NCBI RefSeq assembly: GCF_020405185.1
Contig: NZ_CP084463.1
Location: forward strand, 1,612,001-1,676,000
Origin: Halomicrobium salinisoli
Lineage (GTDB): Archaea > Halobacteriota > Halobacteria > Halobacteriales > Haloarculaceae
Direction of reading: 5' to 3'
Length of the DNA stretch: 64,000 nt
Within the stretch, counting starts at the first letter, position 1, and the number at the start of each line of letters is the position of its first letter. This document shows positions 32,857 to 41,938 of this stretch, in pieces. The translations under genes were made by a program, and so were the position numbers. Below the pieces are notes generated by a model. That model did no database searches, was not told where the DNA came from, and worked only from the letters and a program-made list of their open reading frames with translations.

Positions 32857-32945
32857 GTGATAGGTTGCAACGGCCACGGTCATATGCGTTACTCCGGAGC
32901 GGCTAAACGCGAACCCTGAAGGCGCCCGCGGGCCAACGCGATGAC

Positions 32946-35075
32946 ATGAGCGGTGGATCGACGGCGGGCGTCGAACTCGAGGTGGCGGGCGCGAACAAGC
33001 GCGACGCCGGGCGCGGCATCGCCCGCCTGCCCGAGCACGCGCGCAGCAGGCTGGGCGTGCTCAGCGGCGACCCCGTCATCGTCGAGGGGGACCAGCGGAC
33101 GGTCGTGAAGGTCTGGCCGGCCAACGAGAGCGGCGAGTTCGTCCGCATCGACGCGGACACGCGGGCCAACGCGGGCGTCAACATCGGCGACACGGTCGCG
33201 GTGCGGAACGCCTCCGTCGACGCGGCGTCGAGCGTGACGGTCCAGCCGGCCAAGCCCCAGCCCGGCAGCGAGTCCTACGAGCACACCGTCCGCGAGCGGC
33301 TGGTCGACCGGCTGGTCCAGGAGGGCGAGCGCGTCCACGTCGAGGGGCTGGGCACCTTCCTCGTCCGGACGACGACGCCCGCCGGCTCGGTTCGGGTGAC
33401 CGAGGACACGCGGCTGACGGTGCTGCCCTACAGCGGCGACGAGGGGGACGCGGCGACCGCCTCCGCCGGCGCCGGGACCGACGGCGAGGAGGCCACGGCG
33501 GCCGAGGAAGAGGAGCCGTCGGCCACCTACGAGGACATCGGCGGCCTGGACGAGGAGCTGGACCGCATCCGAGAGATGATCGAGCTGCCCCTCGCGGAGC
33601 CCGAGCAGTTCCGCCGGCTCGGGATCGACCCGCCCTCGGGCGTCCTGCTGCACGGCCCGCCGGGCACGGGCAAGACGCTGATCGCCCGCGCGGTCGCCAA
33701 CGAGGTCGACGCCTACTTCGACACCATCTCCGGGCCGGAGATCGTCTCGAAGTACAAGGGCGAGAGCGAGGAGCGCCTGCGCGAGGCGTTCGACCGCGCC
33801 GAGGAGAACGCGCCGTCGATCCTGTTCATCGACGAGATCGACTCCATCGCGGGCTCGCGCGGCGACGAGGCCGACATGGAGAACCGCGTCGTGGCACAGC
33901 TCCTGACCCTGATGGACGGGCTGGAGGACCGGGGACGCGTCGTGGTGATCGGCGCGACCAACCGCGTCGACGCCATCGACGACGCGCTCCGGCGGGGCGG
34001 CCGCTTCGACCGCGAGATCGAGGTCGGCGTCCCCGACGAGACCGGCCGCCGGGAGATCCTAGAGGTCCACACCCGCGAGATGCCGCTGGCCGACGACGTC
34101 GACCTCGACCGCATCGCCAGCCAGACCCACGGGTTCGTCGGCGCCGACCTCGCGACGCTGACGACGGAGGCGGCGATGACCGCGCTGCGCCGGGAGGTCG
34201 AGGCCCCCGACGTCACCCGGTCGGACTTCGACGCGGCGCTGGCCGCGGTCGAGCCCTCCGCGATGCGCGAGCACGTCGCCGAGTCGCCGACGGTCACCTT
34301 CGACGACGTGGGCGGGCTGGAGGCGGCCAAGGAGACGCTGACCGAGGCCGTCGAGTGGCCGCTGTCCTACGGCCCGCTGTTCGACGCCGCACAGACCGAT
34401 CCCCCGTCCGGCGTCCTGCTGTACGGGCCGCCCGGCACCGGGAAGACGCTGCTCGCCCGGGCCGTCGCCGGCGAGAGCGGCGTCAACTTCATCCACGTCA
34501 ACGGCCCCGAACTGCTGGATCGGTACGTCGGGGAGTCCGAGAAGGCCGTCCGCGAGGTGTTCGAGCGGGCCCGCCAGACCGCGCCGACGATCATCTTCCT
34601 CGACGAGATCGACGCCATCGCCGGCGCTCGCGGCGGGAGCCACGAGGTCACCGAGCGCGTCGTCTCCCAGTTGCTGACCGAACTCGACGGCGTCACCGAG
34701 AACCCGAACCTGGTGGTCGTCGCGGCGACCAACCGGCGGGAGGCGATCGACGACGCCCTGCTGCGGCCGGGTCGACTGGAGAAGCACGTCGAAGTGCCCG
34801 ACCCCGACGAGGAGGCCCGTCGGGAGATCCTCCGGGTCCACACCGACGGCAAGCCGGTCGGCGACGACGTCGACCTGGACGACCTGGCGGCCGTGACGGC
34901 CGGCTACAGCGGCGCCGACCTGGAGGCGCTCGTCCGCGCGGCGTCGATGCGGGCCATCCGCGAGGTGGCCGCCGAGGCGACCCCCGAGGAGGCCGACGAG
35001 CGGACCGACGAGGTGCTGATCGAGGACCGCCACTTCCGGTCGGCGCTGGAGTCGGTCGCCGCCGGAAGCGACTGA
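32946..35075 (+). CDS. CDC48/VAT-type AAA ATPase
   Basis: 709 residues. A double-ring AAA+ unfoldase/segregase that extracts and unfolds proteins, probably for the proteasome. N-terminal double-psi barrel and CDC48_2 domain (about 1-165: [38 protein letters not shown]...), then D1 with Walker [18 protein letters not shown] and Walker [12 protein letters not shown], and D2 with [47 protein letters not shown] and [13 protein letters not shown]. Second-region-of-homology arginines are in [18 protein letters not shown] and [17 protein letters not shown]. An acidic linker after the N domain ([25 protein letters not shown]) is usual. Haloarchaea carry several paralogues, so which cdc48 copy this is remains open. 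Confidence 0.94.
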   Translation: MSGGSTAGVELEVAGANKRDAGRGIARLPEHARSRLGVLSGDPVIVEGDQRTVVKVWPANESGEFVRIDADTRANAGVNIGDTVAVRNASVDAASSVTVQPAKPQPGSESYEHTVRERLVDRLVQEGERVHVEGLGTFLVRTTTPAGSVRVTEDTRLTVLPYSGDEGDAATASAGAGTDGEEATAAEEEEPSATYEDIGGLDEELDRIREMIELPLAEPEQFRRLGIDPPSGVLLHGPPGTGKTLIARAVANEVDAYFDTISGPEIVSKYKGESEERLREAFDRAEENAPSILFIDEIDSIAGSRGDEADMENRVVAQLLTLMDGLEDRGRVVVIGATNRVDAIDDALRRGGRFDREIEVGVPDETGRREILEVHTREMPLADDVDLDRIASQTHGFVGADLATLTTEAAMTALRREVEAPDVTRSDFDAALAAVEPSAMREHVAESPTVTFDDVGGLEAAKETLTEAVEWPLSYGPLFDAAQTDPPSGVLLYGPPGTGKTLLARAVAGESGVNFIHVNGPELLDRYVGESEKAVREVFERARQTAPTIIFLDEIDAIAGARGGSHEVTERVVSQLLTELDGVTENPNLVVVAATNRREAIDDALLRPGRLEKHVEVPDPDEEARREILRVHTDGKPVGDDVDLDDLAAVTAGYSGADLEALVRAASMRAIREVAAEATPEEADERTDEVLIEDRHFRSALESVAAGSD

Positions 35076-35172
35076 CACCGCCGACCGGACGCGAGCAGCG
35101 CCGCCTCGTGCTCTCGTGCGTGTGGTGTCCCGCGACGCACACTTTTTGTCCGTCCGGGAGGTACTCGGTGGC

Positions 35173-36708
35173 ATGGCTCAGTTACCGGACGGCCCCGGAC
35201 GACACTACGTCGACGGCGAGTGGATCGACGGGGCGGGCGAGGAGACCTTCGAGAGCGAGGACCCGGCGACACGGGAGTCGCTGGCGTCGTTCCGGCGCGG
35301 GACCGAGGCCGACGTCGAGCGCGCGGTCGCGGCGGCCGAGGCTGCGGCCGACGAGTGGCGCGCCCTCTCGTACGTCGACCGCGCGGAGTACCTCTGGGAC
35401 GTCTACCACGAACTGCGCGACCGGACCGACGAACTGGGCGAAATCGTCACGAGGGAGTGCGGCAAGGAGATCAGCGAGGGCCGGGCCGACGTGGTCGAGG
35501 CGGCCCACATGGTCGAGTGGGCGGCGGGCAACGCCCGCCACGGTCACGGCGAGGTGATCCCCAGCGAGATCGCCAGCAAGGACTCCTACACCCGGCGCAA
35601 GCCCAAGGGCGTGGTGGGGTGCATCACGCCCTGGAACTTCCCGGTCGCCATCCCCTTCTGGCACATGGCCGTGTCGCTGGTCGAGGGCAACACCGTGGTC
35701 TGGAAGCCCGCCGAGCAGACGCCCTGGTGCGGGCAGGTCGTCGCCGAGATGATGGTCGACGCGGGGCTCCCCGACGGCGTGTTCAACATGGTCCAGGGCT
35801 TCGGCGACGCCGGCGCGGCCATCGTCGACGACGAGCGCGTCGACACGCTCCTGTTCACCGGCTCCGCCGAGGTCGGCCACTCCATCGCCGACGAGATCGG
35901 CGGCCAGCCCGGCCGCAACGCCTGCTGCGAGATGGGCGGGAAGAACGCCATCGTGATCACCGAGAACGCGGACCTCGACCTCGCGGTCCACTCCGCCGTG
36001 ATGTCCTCGTTCAAGACGACCGGCCAGCGCTGCGTCTCCTCCGAGCGCCTGATCGTCCACGAGGAGGTGTACGATACGTTCAGGGAGCGGTTCGTCGACC
36101 TCGCGGAGTCCGTCTCGGTCGGCGACCCCCTCTCCGAGGACACCTTCATGGGCCCCGTCGTCAGCGAGGCCCAGGTCGAGAAGTTCGGGCAGTACAACGA
36201 CCTCGCCCGCCAGGAGGGCGCCGAGGTGCTGGTCGACCGCGAGGAGCTCGACGCCGACGAGGTCCCCGAGGGCTTCGAGGACGGCCACTGGGTCGGTCCG
36301 TTCGTCTACGAGATGGACTACGACCCCGACGTCCGCGTCCTGAAAGAGGAGGTGTTCGCGCCCCACGTCGCGCTGATCGAGTACGACGGCACGATCGAGG
36401 ACGCCGTCGCGATCCACAACGACGTGCCCTACGGGCTGGCCGGGGCCATCGTCTCGGAGGACTACCGGCAGATCAACTACTACCGCGACCACGCGGAGGT
36501 CGGGCTGGCGTACGGGAACCTGCCCTGCATCGGCGCGGAGGTCCAGCTCCCCTTCGGCGGCGTCAAGAAGTCCGGCATCGGCCCGGCCCACGCCGCGGGC
36601 GTCATCGACGCCGTCACCGAGGAGACGGCGTGGACGCTCAACAACAGCAGGGACATCGAACTGGCTCAGGGGCTGTCGGCGGACATCAAGACGGAGGACG
36701 GCGGGTAG
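35173..36708 (+). CDS. Aldehyde dehydrogenase family protein
   Basis: 511 residues, NAD(P)-dependent oxidation of an aldehyde to an acid. ALDH motifs: VVGCITPWNFPVAIPFWHMAVSLVEGNTVVWKPAEQTP (cofactor Lys and W-N-F-P), LLFTGSAEVGHSIADEI (F-T-G-S), NACCEMGGKNAIVITENADLD with the general-base Glu, and SSFKTTGQRCVSSERLIVHEEVYD with the catalytic Cys; VLKEEVFAPHVALIEYD and LPFGGVKKSGIGPAHAAGVIDAVTE complete the C-terminus. Its form resembles the alpha-aminoadipate/ketoglutarate semialdehyde group, but the substrate is open. The stop codon TAG lies inside the first, degenerate copy of a tandem repeat. Confidence 0.9.
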   Translation: MAQLPDGPGRHYVDGEWIDGAGEETFESEDPATRESLASFRRGTEADVERAVAAAEAAADEWRALSYVDRAEYLWDVYHELRDRTDELGEIVTRECGKEISEGRADVVEAAHMVEWAAGNARHGHGEVIPSEIASKDSYTRRKPKGVVGCITPWNFPVAIPFWHMAVSLVEGNTVVWKPAEQTPWCGQVVAEMMVDAGLPDGVFNMVQGFGDAGAAIVDDERVDTLLFTGSAEVGHSIADEIGGQPGRNACCEMGGKNAIVITENADLDLAVHSAVMSSFKTTGQRCVSSERLIVHEEVYDTFRERFVDLAESVSVGDPLSEDTFMGPVVSEAQVEKFGQYNDLARQEGAEVLVDREELDADEVPEGFEDGHWVGPFVYEMDYDPDVRVLKEEVFAPHVALIEYDGTIEDAVAIHNDVPYGLAGAIVSEDYRQINYYRDHAEVGLAYGNLPCIGAEVQLPFGGVKKSGIGPAHAAGVIDAVTEETAWTLNNSRDIELAQGLSADIKTEDGG

Positions 36709-36815
36709 CGACCGGTAGCCGCCGTCCGGCGAAGTGGCGGCGCAAGGCGGGTGGCGACCGGTAGGCGCAAGGCGGGTGGCGACCGGTAGGCGCAAGGCGG
36801 GTGGCGACCGGTAGG
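36701..36815 (+). repeat. 25-base tandem repeat starting at the aldehyde dehydrogenase stop codon
   Basis: Three perfect 25-base units follow one another at 36741-36765, 36766-36790 and 36791-36815 (each begins CGCAAGGCGGGTGGCGACCG). A degenerate copy, GCGGGTAGCGACCGGTAG (36701-36718), contains the gene's TAG stop where the other units read TGG. The rest of the gap to 37074 has no convincing gene; a 16-base palindrome GGCTGTCCGGACAGCC lies at 36855-36870 and may end one of the convergent transcripts. Confidence 0.9.
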
Positions 36816-37074
36816 CGGAAGCGCGAGGCGAAGGCGAGAGAGGCGCCGAGGGTGGGCTGTCCGGACAGCCGTCGGGCGCGCGTCGCCGTGGCCGAGCAGC
36901 GAGACGGGCGTTGTGCCGACAGCGACGTGAAAAGCGCCGTGCCGGCAGACGCCTGTGGGCGGTACTCGACCATAAAGGCACGGGTAGCGGCGTGTCTGCG
37001 GCCCTGCCGGCGGGCGGTCGCGGGTGCCGGCCTCGACCAGCAGCGTCGTCCGTGGTCTCCGCCGACGGCCGTGG

Positions 37075-37953
37075 TCAGTAACGGCGGTCGTCGAGCGCGG
37101 GGAACTCCTCGCGGACCGCCGCGACGCGCTCCGGGTCGACCGCGGCGGTCACCAGCGCCGGGTCGTCGCCCGCCGCTGCGACCCGCGTCCCCCAGGGATC
37201 GTAGACGGCCGAGCGACCCAGTAGCTCGGCGTCGTCGAAGTCCCCGACGCCGTTGACCGCGGCGACGTACATGAGGTTCTCCACGGCCCGGGTCCGCGGG
37301 AACAGCTGCCAGTGCTCGACCCGCGGGTACGGCCAGGCGCTGGGGACCAGCGCGAGCGTCGCCCCGCGGTCGACCAGCCGCCGGTACAGTTCGGGGAACC
37401 GGAGGTCGTAGCAGGTCGTGACGGCGACGGTGAAGCCGCCGACGTCGGCCGTCGCCAGCCGCTCGCCCGGCGTCAGTCGGTCCGGGGCCTCGGAGCCGTA
37501 GCCGAAGAGGTGGTGCTTGCGGTAGACCAGGCGGCGCTCGCCGTCGGCGTCGAACAGCACCGCCGTGTTGGCGTACCCCTCCTCGGCCGGCGTCTCGAAC
37601 CCCTCCGCGGCGCTCGCTGCGAGGTCCTCGACGACGGTCCCCGCCAGCAGGGCGACGCCGCGCTCGCTGGCCGCCTCCCGAAGCCTGGTCAGCCGCTCGC
37701 CGCCCAGCGGCTGGGCGGCGCGGGCGTAGCTGTCGAACGCGAAGTAGCCCACGTCGAACAGCTCGGGCAGCGCGACGAGGTCGGCGCCGCGGTCCGCGGC
37801 GCGCTCGATCGCGTCCTCCGCGCGGGCCACGTTGCCCGACAGGTCGGCCGGTTCGACCTCGATCTGTGCCAGCGCGAGGTCGAGCGGCCCGTCGGCGCCG
37901 TCGCCGGCGGCGCTCGCGGCGAGCCCGCGGTCGCCGTCGTCCTCGCCGCTCAT
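37075..37953 (-). CDS. Carbon-nitrogen hydrolase (nitrilase superfamily) protein
   Basis: 292 residues. An amidase/omega-amidase-like member of the nitrilase fold with a Glu-Lys-Cys triad: GADLVALPELFDVGYFAFDSYA carries Glu, LVYRKHHLFGYGSEAPDRLTPGE carries Lys in Y-R-K-x-H-L-F, and VTTCYDLRFPELYRRLVDRGATLALVPSAWPYPRVEHWQLFPRTRAVENLMYVAAVNGVGDFDDAELLGRSAVYDPWG carries the catalytic Cys. An acidic 25-residue extension precedes the domain. It overlaps the SRPBCC gene by four bases (ATGA), so they are one transcript. The exact amide is unknown. Confidence 0.9.
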   Translation of the reverse strand: MSGEDDGDRGLAASAAGDGADGPLDLALAQIEVEPADLSGNVARAEDAIERAADRGADLVALPELFDVGYFAFDSYARAAQPLGGERLTRLREAASERGVALLAGTVVEDLAASAAEGFETPAEEGYANTAVLFDADGERRLVYRKHHLFGYGSEAPDRLTPGERLATADVGGFTVAVTTCYDLRFPELYRRLVDRGATLALVPSAWPYPRVEHWQLFPRTRAVENLMYVAAVNGVGDFDDAELLGRSAVYDPWGTRVAAAGDDPALVTAAVDPERVAAVREEFPALDDRRY

Positions 37954-38381
37954 GGCTGGCTCTCGATGTCGGACCGGAGCGCGGCGTCGAGGGCGTCCAG
38001 TTCGCGGTCGAAGTTGCGCTTGAAGAACCGCTCGACGCCGGGCAGGCGCCCCTCGACGACGAACCGGTTGGTCAGCCGCGTGCCGCCCTCGCCGTCGGGC
38101 TCGAGTTCGTGTTCGCCCTGAACGTGCATCACGCGGGACGTGCCGGTGAAGCGGACGTACTCCGGGGCCCGGCGCTCCTGGTCGCGCGTCTCGATGGCGA
38201 TCCGACTGTCGATCACGGGAATGGGCAGCGAGAGGTACCACGTCGCGGACCCGTCGTCGTGGACCTCCCACTCGTCGATGACGCTGATGGGCTCGGCCCG
38301 CCGGTCCGGGTCGGCGATGAACTCCCAGACGCGGTCGGGGGGTGCCGGTACCGTGATCTCCCGCTCGACCCGGACGGTCAT
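37950..38381 (-). CDS. SRPBCC (START-like) family protein
   Basis: 143 residues forming one helix-grip domain: VRVEREITVPAPPDRVWEFIADPDRRAEPISVIDEWEVHDDGSATWYLSLPIPVIDSRIAIETRDQERRAPEYVRFTGTSRVMHVQGEHELEPDGEGGTRLTNRFVVEGRLPGVERFFKRNFDRELDALDAALRSDIESQ. The V-x-V-P-A-P-P-D-x-V-W-E-F-I-A-D start and the long closing helix mark polyketide-cyclase/CoxG-like proteins that bind hydrophobic ligands or mediate interactions. The ligand is not known. First gene of a two-gene unit with the CN hydrolase. Confidence 0.87.
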   Translation of the reverse strand: MTVRVEREITVPAPPDRVWEFIADPDRRAEPISVIDEWEVHDDGSATWYLSLPIPVIDSRIAIETRDQERRAPEYVRFTGTSRVMHVQGEHELEPDGEGGTRLTNRFVVEGRLPGVERFFKRNFDRELDALDAALRSDIESQP

Positions 38382-38476
38382 GGCGACTAGTCGCGGTCGG
38401 GAGACGAAAAAGCCCCCGAACTATCGCCGCGGTCCGCCGTCACCCCGAGCCCCGAACGACTCCCGCTCCCTCTGTC

Positions 38477-38583
38477 CGAGGCCTCCCTGCGGTCGGCCTC
38501 GCGGCTCGCGTGTCGCTCCCTGCGGTCGCTCCCGCTCGCTCCCCCTCGCTGTTCCGAGGTTTCACCCTGCGGACGGAACCTCG
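38477..38583 (+). repeat. Small hairpin repeat, locus 2, before the HTH gene's stop
   Basis: Two hairpins with 11-base loops frame the GCGTGTCG..GCTCCCGCTCGC core: 38477-38501 (7-bp stem CGAGGCC, loop TCCCTGCGGTC) and 38555-38583 (9-bp stem CGAGGTTTC/GGAACCTCG with G-T pairs, loop ACCCTGCGGAC). The second ends right at the stop codon of the HTH gene on the other strand. Confidence 0.78.
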
Positions 38584-38814
38584 CTACCCGCTGGACGGCT
38601 CGACTCGCCACGTGGTCGAGCGCGACCGGCCCCACTTCTCGATCTCGACCTCGTCAGCCTCCTCGGCGAGTCTGGGGAGCCTGGCGCCGACCTGCTTCGC
38701 TGAGAGCTCGAGCTGTTCCGCGATGTGCTTCGCCCTGAAGTAGCTCTCGCCGCGGGCGACGCTGTCCCGGAGATAATCGAGGATACGGCGATCCTCTTCG
38801 CTGAACTCACCCAT
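38584..38814 (-). CDS. Small winged-helix DNA-binding protein
   Basis: 76 residues: a compact winged HTH, FSEEDRRILDYLRDSVARGESYFRAKHIAEQLELSAKQVGARLPRLAEEADEVEIEKWGRSRSTTWRVEPS, with the recognition pair AKHIAEQLELSAKQVGARLPRL and a W-R-V wing. It resembles a haloarchaeal DUF7123-type regulator family. The start ATG at 38814 is preceded by a 13-base palindrome (38818-38830) and a TATA-like GTTAAGG (38839-38845), so the gene is leaderless and probably represses itself. Its 3' end abuts a hairpin repeat. Confidence 0.8.
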   Translation of the reverse strand: MGEFSEEDRRILDYLRDSVARGESYFRAKHIAEQLELSAKQVGARLPRLAEEADEVEIEKWGRSRSTTWRVEPSSG

Positions 38815-38817
38815 GTG

Positions 38818-38830
38818 TCACTGTAAGTGA
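38818..38830. promoter_or_regulatory. Palindromic operator candidate before the small wHTH gene
   Basis: TCACTGTAAGTGA is a perfect inverted repeat (TCACT/AGTGA around GTA) lying between the TATA-like GTTAAGG (38839-38845, minus strand) and the ATG at 38814, the classical place for repressor binding in a leaderless archaeal promoter. Confidence 0.6.
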
Positions 38831-38860
38831 TAGACGACCTTAACGGTTCCTTTCGACGCG

Positions 38861-39088
38861 TCAGGCCTCGTATACGTGAATCGCGACGATCGCGAGGCCG
38901 GCGGCGAGCAGAGCCGCGCCGAAGGCCATCGCGGCGTTGATCTGGACCGCGCCGGCCGCCTCCTCTGCGGCGTGCCTGATCCCGTACACGTACCCGAGGT
39001 ACGCCGTGGCCGCCGCGGCCGCGACGGACACGATCGAGAACGCCAGCCCCAGCCCGATTCCCAGGTCCGAGGACGTTGCAGTTGCCAT
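38861..39088 (-). CDS. Small two-helix membrane protein, 75 aa
   Basis: 75 residues with two long hydrophobic helices, LGIGLGLAFSIVSVAAAAATAYLGYVYGI and VQINAAMAFGAALLAAGLAIVAIHVYEA, joined by RHAAEEAAGA. It is a haloarchaeal membrane protein of the DUF7525 type by appearance, with function unknown. It is divergent from the LEA-type protein and precedes the wHTH gene on the same strand by 46 bases, but that gene has its own promoter. Confidence 0.75.
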   Translation of the reverse strand: MATATSSDLGIGLGLAFSIVSVAAAAATAYLGYVYGIRHAAEEAAGAVQINAAMAFGAALLAAGLAIVAIHVYEA

Positions 39089-39212
39089 GGGAGTGGGTGT
39101 GGTGAGAGCACACTTAGTTCATGCGAAGGGGCGGCGAACACGTGACAGCCCAACTGAACAGTCGGTGGCGGCCAAAGGGTACATACCGGCGCATTGCCAT
39201 CCCCCGGATAGC

Positions 39213-40358
39213 ATGGCCAGGATACTCTCGCTGCTGGCAGTGGCCGGCGTCGTGATCGTCGGCGCCGTCGGCGCCGGGTTCGCGCTCGGCGCTCTCGGCG
39301 CACCGAGCGTGACCGGCATCCACAACCAGTTCGGCGACGTCAACGAGTCGACGACCGTGATCGAGTCCGATCTGGGCATCAACAACCCCAACCCGATCGG
39401 CGTCTCCGTCGGCGACGTCGGCGTCGACTACACCGTCCGGATGAACGACGTTCCGATGGCCAACGGGAGCAAGGAGGGCGTCTCGATCGGGACAGGCAAC
39501 AGCAGCGTCTCGCTGACGACGCGGATGGCCAACGAGCGCATCCCGGCGTGGTGGTACTCGCACGTCCGGAACGGCGAGCGGACGGGCGTCTCCGTCGACG
39601 CCACCGTCTCGGCCCCGCTGGTGGGCGAGCGCGACGTCTCGCTCGACCAGGCCCGGGAGATCGAGACGGACCTCCTCTCCGGGTTCGACTCCGACGAGAC
39701 GCGACCGATCAACACGAGCGGACCGCTCCCCAGCGACCCCGCGCTGTACGTCAACGGCACGGAGGGCGAGTGGGACCGCGAGAACCTCACTCGCGAGCGC
39801 ACCCCGATGGACCTCCGGTTCGACGTCCACAACCCCAAGCCGTACCCCTACACGGTCAGCAAGATCGGCTACACGATCACGATGAACGACGTGACCGTCG
39901 GCGAGGGCGAGACCGACCGCGGACAGGTGATCGCGCCCGGCGAGACCACGACGATCCGGGCCGACACGGCCATCCGGAACGAGCGCCTCGACGACTGGTG
40001 GGTCACCCACCTGGAGCGCAACCAGGTGACCGAGATGCACGTCGACTTCTACCTGATCTTCGAGTTCCAGGGCGAGCAGTTCCGCGTCAACCCCGACGAA
40101 CTGGGCTACACGACCACGATCGAGACTGACGTGTTCGGGACGAAGGACGCCGGTACGGGCGGCGACGGGTCGTCGGCCGACGGCGACGAGACGGCCACGC
40201 CGACCGCGAGCGACGGAACGGCGACGCCCGGCGGGGACAGTCAGACGGCCACACCCACCCCGACGGCCAGCGGGGACGACGCGACTGCGACGCCGACCGG
40301 CGAATCGACGCCCACGCCCACGCCGACCGACGGCGACGACGGCGGTCTCCTGGGCTGA
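39213..40358 (+). CDS. LEA type 2 (WHy domain) membrane-anchored extracellular protein
   Basis: 381 residues. The N-terminal helix ILSLLAVAGVVIVGAVGAGFALG is an uncleaved or cleaved signal anchor. Two WHy/LEA14-like beta-sandwich units follow: VIESDLGINNPNPIGVSVGDVGVDYTVRMNDVPMANG.. (about 48-140) and LRFDVHNPKPYPYTVSKIGYTITMNDVTVGEGETDRG.. (about 205-300), both with the N-N-P-N/H-N-P-K-P water-stress signature. The last 70 residues are a Thr/Pro/Asp linker (TPTPTASGDDATATPTG) like the surface-exposed spacers of archaeal exoproteins, likely O-glycosylated. WHy proteins are linked to desiccation and osmotic stress; the role at the haloarchaeal cell surface is inferred. ATG at 39213 chosen directly before the helix. 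Confidence 0.82.
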   Translation: MARILSLLAVAGVVIVGAVGAGFALGALGAPSVTGIHNQFGDVNESTTVIESDLGINNPNPIGVSVGDVGVDYTVRMNDVPMANGSKEGVSIGTGNSSVSLTTRMANERIPAWWYSHVRNGERTGVSVDATVSAPLVGERDVSLDQAREIETDLLSGFDSDETRPINTSGPLPSDPALYVNGTEGEWDRENLTRERTPMDLRFDVHNPKPYPYTVSKIGYTITMNDVTVGEGETDRGQVIAPGETTTIRADTAIRNERLDDWWVTHLERNQVTEMHVDFYLIFEFQGEQFRVNPDELGYTTTIETDVFGTKDAGTGGDGSSADGDETATPTASDGTATPGGDSQTATPTPTASGDDATATPTGESTPTPTPTDGDDGGLLG

Positions 40359-40477
40359 CGACCGGCCGAATTCGCGTCGGCGGTTTCACCGGCGAGACGG
40401 CCGCTGACCGGCCTATCCACTGTCGGTCGACCTACTGATCGGATTACTACCAAAGTCTTTAGGCGCGGTTCTCAACC

Positions 40478-40690
40478 GTGTCCCAGGTCTACTATGGCGT
40501 AATGCTGGACATCGTGAGTCTCCTGCAAACGAAGCTCGGTCGACAGTCCGCGTCGGACCTCGAGTCGGACGCCGCCGAGGCGGAGCAGAGCTCCGACCTC
40601 TACGAGTGCCCGACGTGCGGAGAGGTCCTCATCGAACCGTCGTGCGAGACCTGTCCGAAGTGCGAGTCCGGGAGCCTCCAGAAAGTGTAG
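40478..40690 (+). CDS. Small zinc-ribbon protein, 70 aa or fewer
   Basis: A C-terminal zinc ribbon, LYECPTCGEVLIEPSCETCPKCESGSLQKV, with two C-x2-C knuckles (C43/C46 and C58/C61 plus C55), follows an N-terminal helix LDIVSLLQTKLG and an acidic linker. Two starts are possible: GTG at 40478 (70 aa) or ATG at 40502 (62 aa, beginning MLDIVSLLQTK). The ATG gives the cleaner N-terminus; the GTG has the better distance to an upstream AT-rich stretch. Zinc binding is inferred from cysteine spacing. Unknown function. Confidence 0.72.
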   Translation: MSQVYYGVMLDIVSLLQTKLGRQSASDLESDAAEAEQSSDLYECPTCGEVLIEPSCETCPKCESGSLQKV

Positions 40691-40806
40691 GACGGCGGCG
40701 CAGACGCCGCCCGGAGGGAGTCGTCGCGCGGAGTCGCGGGCGTGTCAGAGCGAGGTCGCGAACCGCCGTCGACCGGCGCCGAAGAGCGCCGCCCGCGGTC
40801 GGCCGG

Positions 40807-41841
40807 TCACTTGATCGTCGTGTGCTCGGACTCCTCGTTGAGGGCGAGGTTGGTCGCGATCTCGGCGTTCCGGACGGCGTACTCGCCGGTGTGCTGCAGG
40901 CTGACGAGCACCTCGCGCACCTCGAGGAGACTCTCGTTGGTCATCTCGTCGAGGTCGTGGAGGATGTCGTGCTCGCGGTCGCCGATCTCGTCGTACAGCT
41001 CCCGGACCTCGATCGCGGCGTCGTAGTCGCGGTCGACCGCCGCGCCGACGGCCATCTCGGTGAGCTCGTTGATCTGGTCGGTGAACTCCCGGATGCGCCG
41101 CATCGTGGCCTCGTCGACGGCCAGCGAGTGGTCGTCGGCCTCGAGGGCGATCTCCGCGATGTCCTCGGCGTTGTCCGCCGTCAGCTCGAGGTTCTTGGCG
41201 ATCGATCGGTAGCCGATCAGCGGGAAGCCGTCCTCCAGGCCGACCGCGCGCGCGAGGTTCGGGTTCTGGAACGACGTGAAGATCAGCCGCAGCAGGAGGA
41301 CGAAGATCTTGTTCGCCTGCCGCTCGCGGTTGAGCGCGCGCTGAGCCAGGTCGGGGTTGCCGTGGGCCAGCGCCTTCACCGCCTCGTTACGCATCGTGGA
41401 GCCGGTCGACTCCAGGCGTCCCAGGAGGTTGTCGAGCGTGAAGTCCTCCGGGTCGACGGAGCAGCGGATCGTGATCCGCTCGGGCGTCTCCTCCACCACG
41501 CCGAGCCCCATCAGCTGGGTCTCCGCGCTGTAGACGGCGTTGATGTGTTCGGATGTGAGCGACGCGCCCTCGCCGGCGTCGACGTGGATGATCCGCCGGC
41601 CGAGGACGTACTGTGCGACGATGGCGCGCTCGACGGAGGCCGCGTCGAGGTCGACGGCGTGGATGACCGCCTCGGATTCCTCCGACTGGACCGACTCCGG
41701 GAGGACCGTCAGGGTCCCCTTGCCACCCAGGCGCAGCGACACCTCGTCGCCCTTCTCGACGTCGTGTGCGGAGGCCCACTCCGCCGGCAGGGTCATCGCC
41801 AGGGTCGACGGCCCCAGGCGCTGGACTTTCCTCGTTTCCAT
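40807..41841 (-). CDS. PhoU-type phosphate uptake regulator with AbrB-like N-terminus
   Basis: 344 residues. Residues 1-50 form a SpoVT/AbrB-type swapped-hairpin DNA-binding domain (RKVQRLGPSTLAMTLPAEWASAHDVEKGDEVSLRLGGKGTLTVLP), followed by a helical PhoU region (about 130-340) with two three-helix repeats, e.g. SIAKNLELTADNAEDIAEIALEADDHSLAVDEATMRRIREFTDQINELTEMAVGAAV and DREHDILHDLDEMTNESLLEVREVLVSLQHTGEYAVRNAEIATNLAL, with acidic E-x3-D-x-x-E runs for metal binding. Haloarchaeal AbrB-PhoU fusions are thought to govern phosphate transport and general transcription. Start ATG 41841 has a TATA-like GATTAAG 25-31 bases upstream. Phosphate transporter genes are not in the window. Confidence 0.9.
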   Translation of the reverse strand: METRKVQRLGPSTLAMTLPAEWASAHDVEKGDEVSLRLGGKGTLTVLPESVQSEESEAVIHAVDLDAASVERAIVAQYVLGRRIIHVDAGEGASLTSEHINAVYSAETQLMGLGVVEETPERITIRCSVDPEDFTLDNLLGRLESTGSTMRNEAVKALAHGNPDLAQRALNRERQANKIFVLLLRLIFTSFQNPNLARAVGLEDGFPLIGYRSIAKNLELTADNAEDIAEIALEADDHSLAVDEATMRRIREFTDQINELTEMAVGAAVDRDYDAAIEVRELYDEIGDREHDILHDLDEMTNESLLEVREVLVSLQHTGEYAVRNAEIATNLALNEESEHTTIK

Positions 41842-41938
41842 ATGCCCTTTGTTTGTCGGTCTGGACCTTAATCTTGTCTATACACCCATTAATGTCGATC
41901 GGGATGTTGGAGTGTCTGCGGTAGACGGCGAGCGGCGC

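Noticed and set aside
36741..36815. CRISPR-like array
   Set aside because: The 25-base units are directly adjacent with no spacers, and no cas gene is in the window.
36686..36973. 95-residue minus-strand frame beside the tandem repeat
   Set aside because: Half of it is the translation of the 25-base repeat; no start or promoter support.
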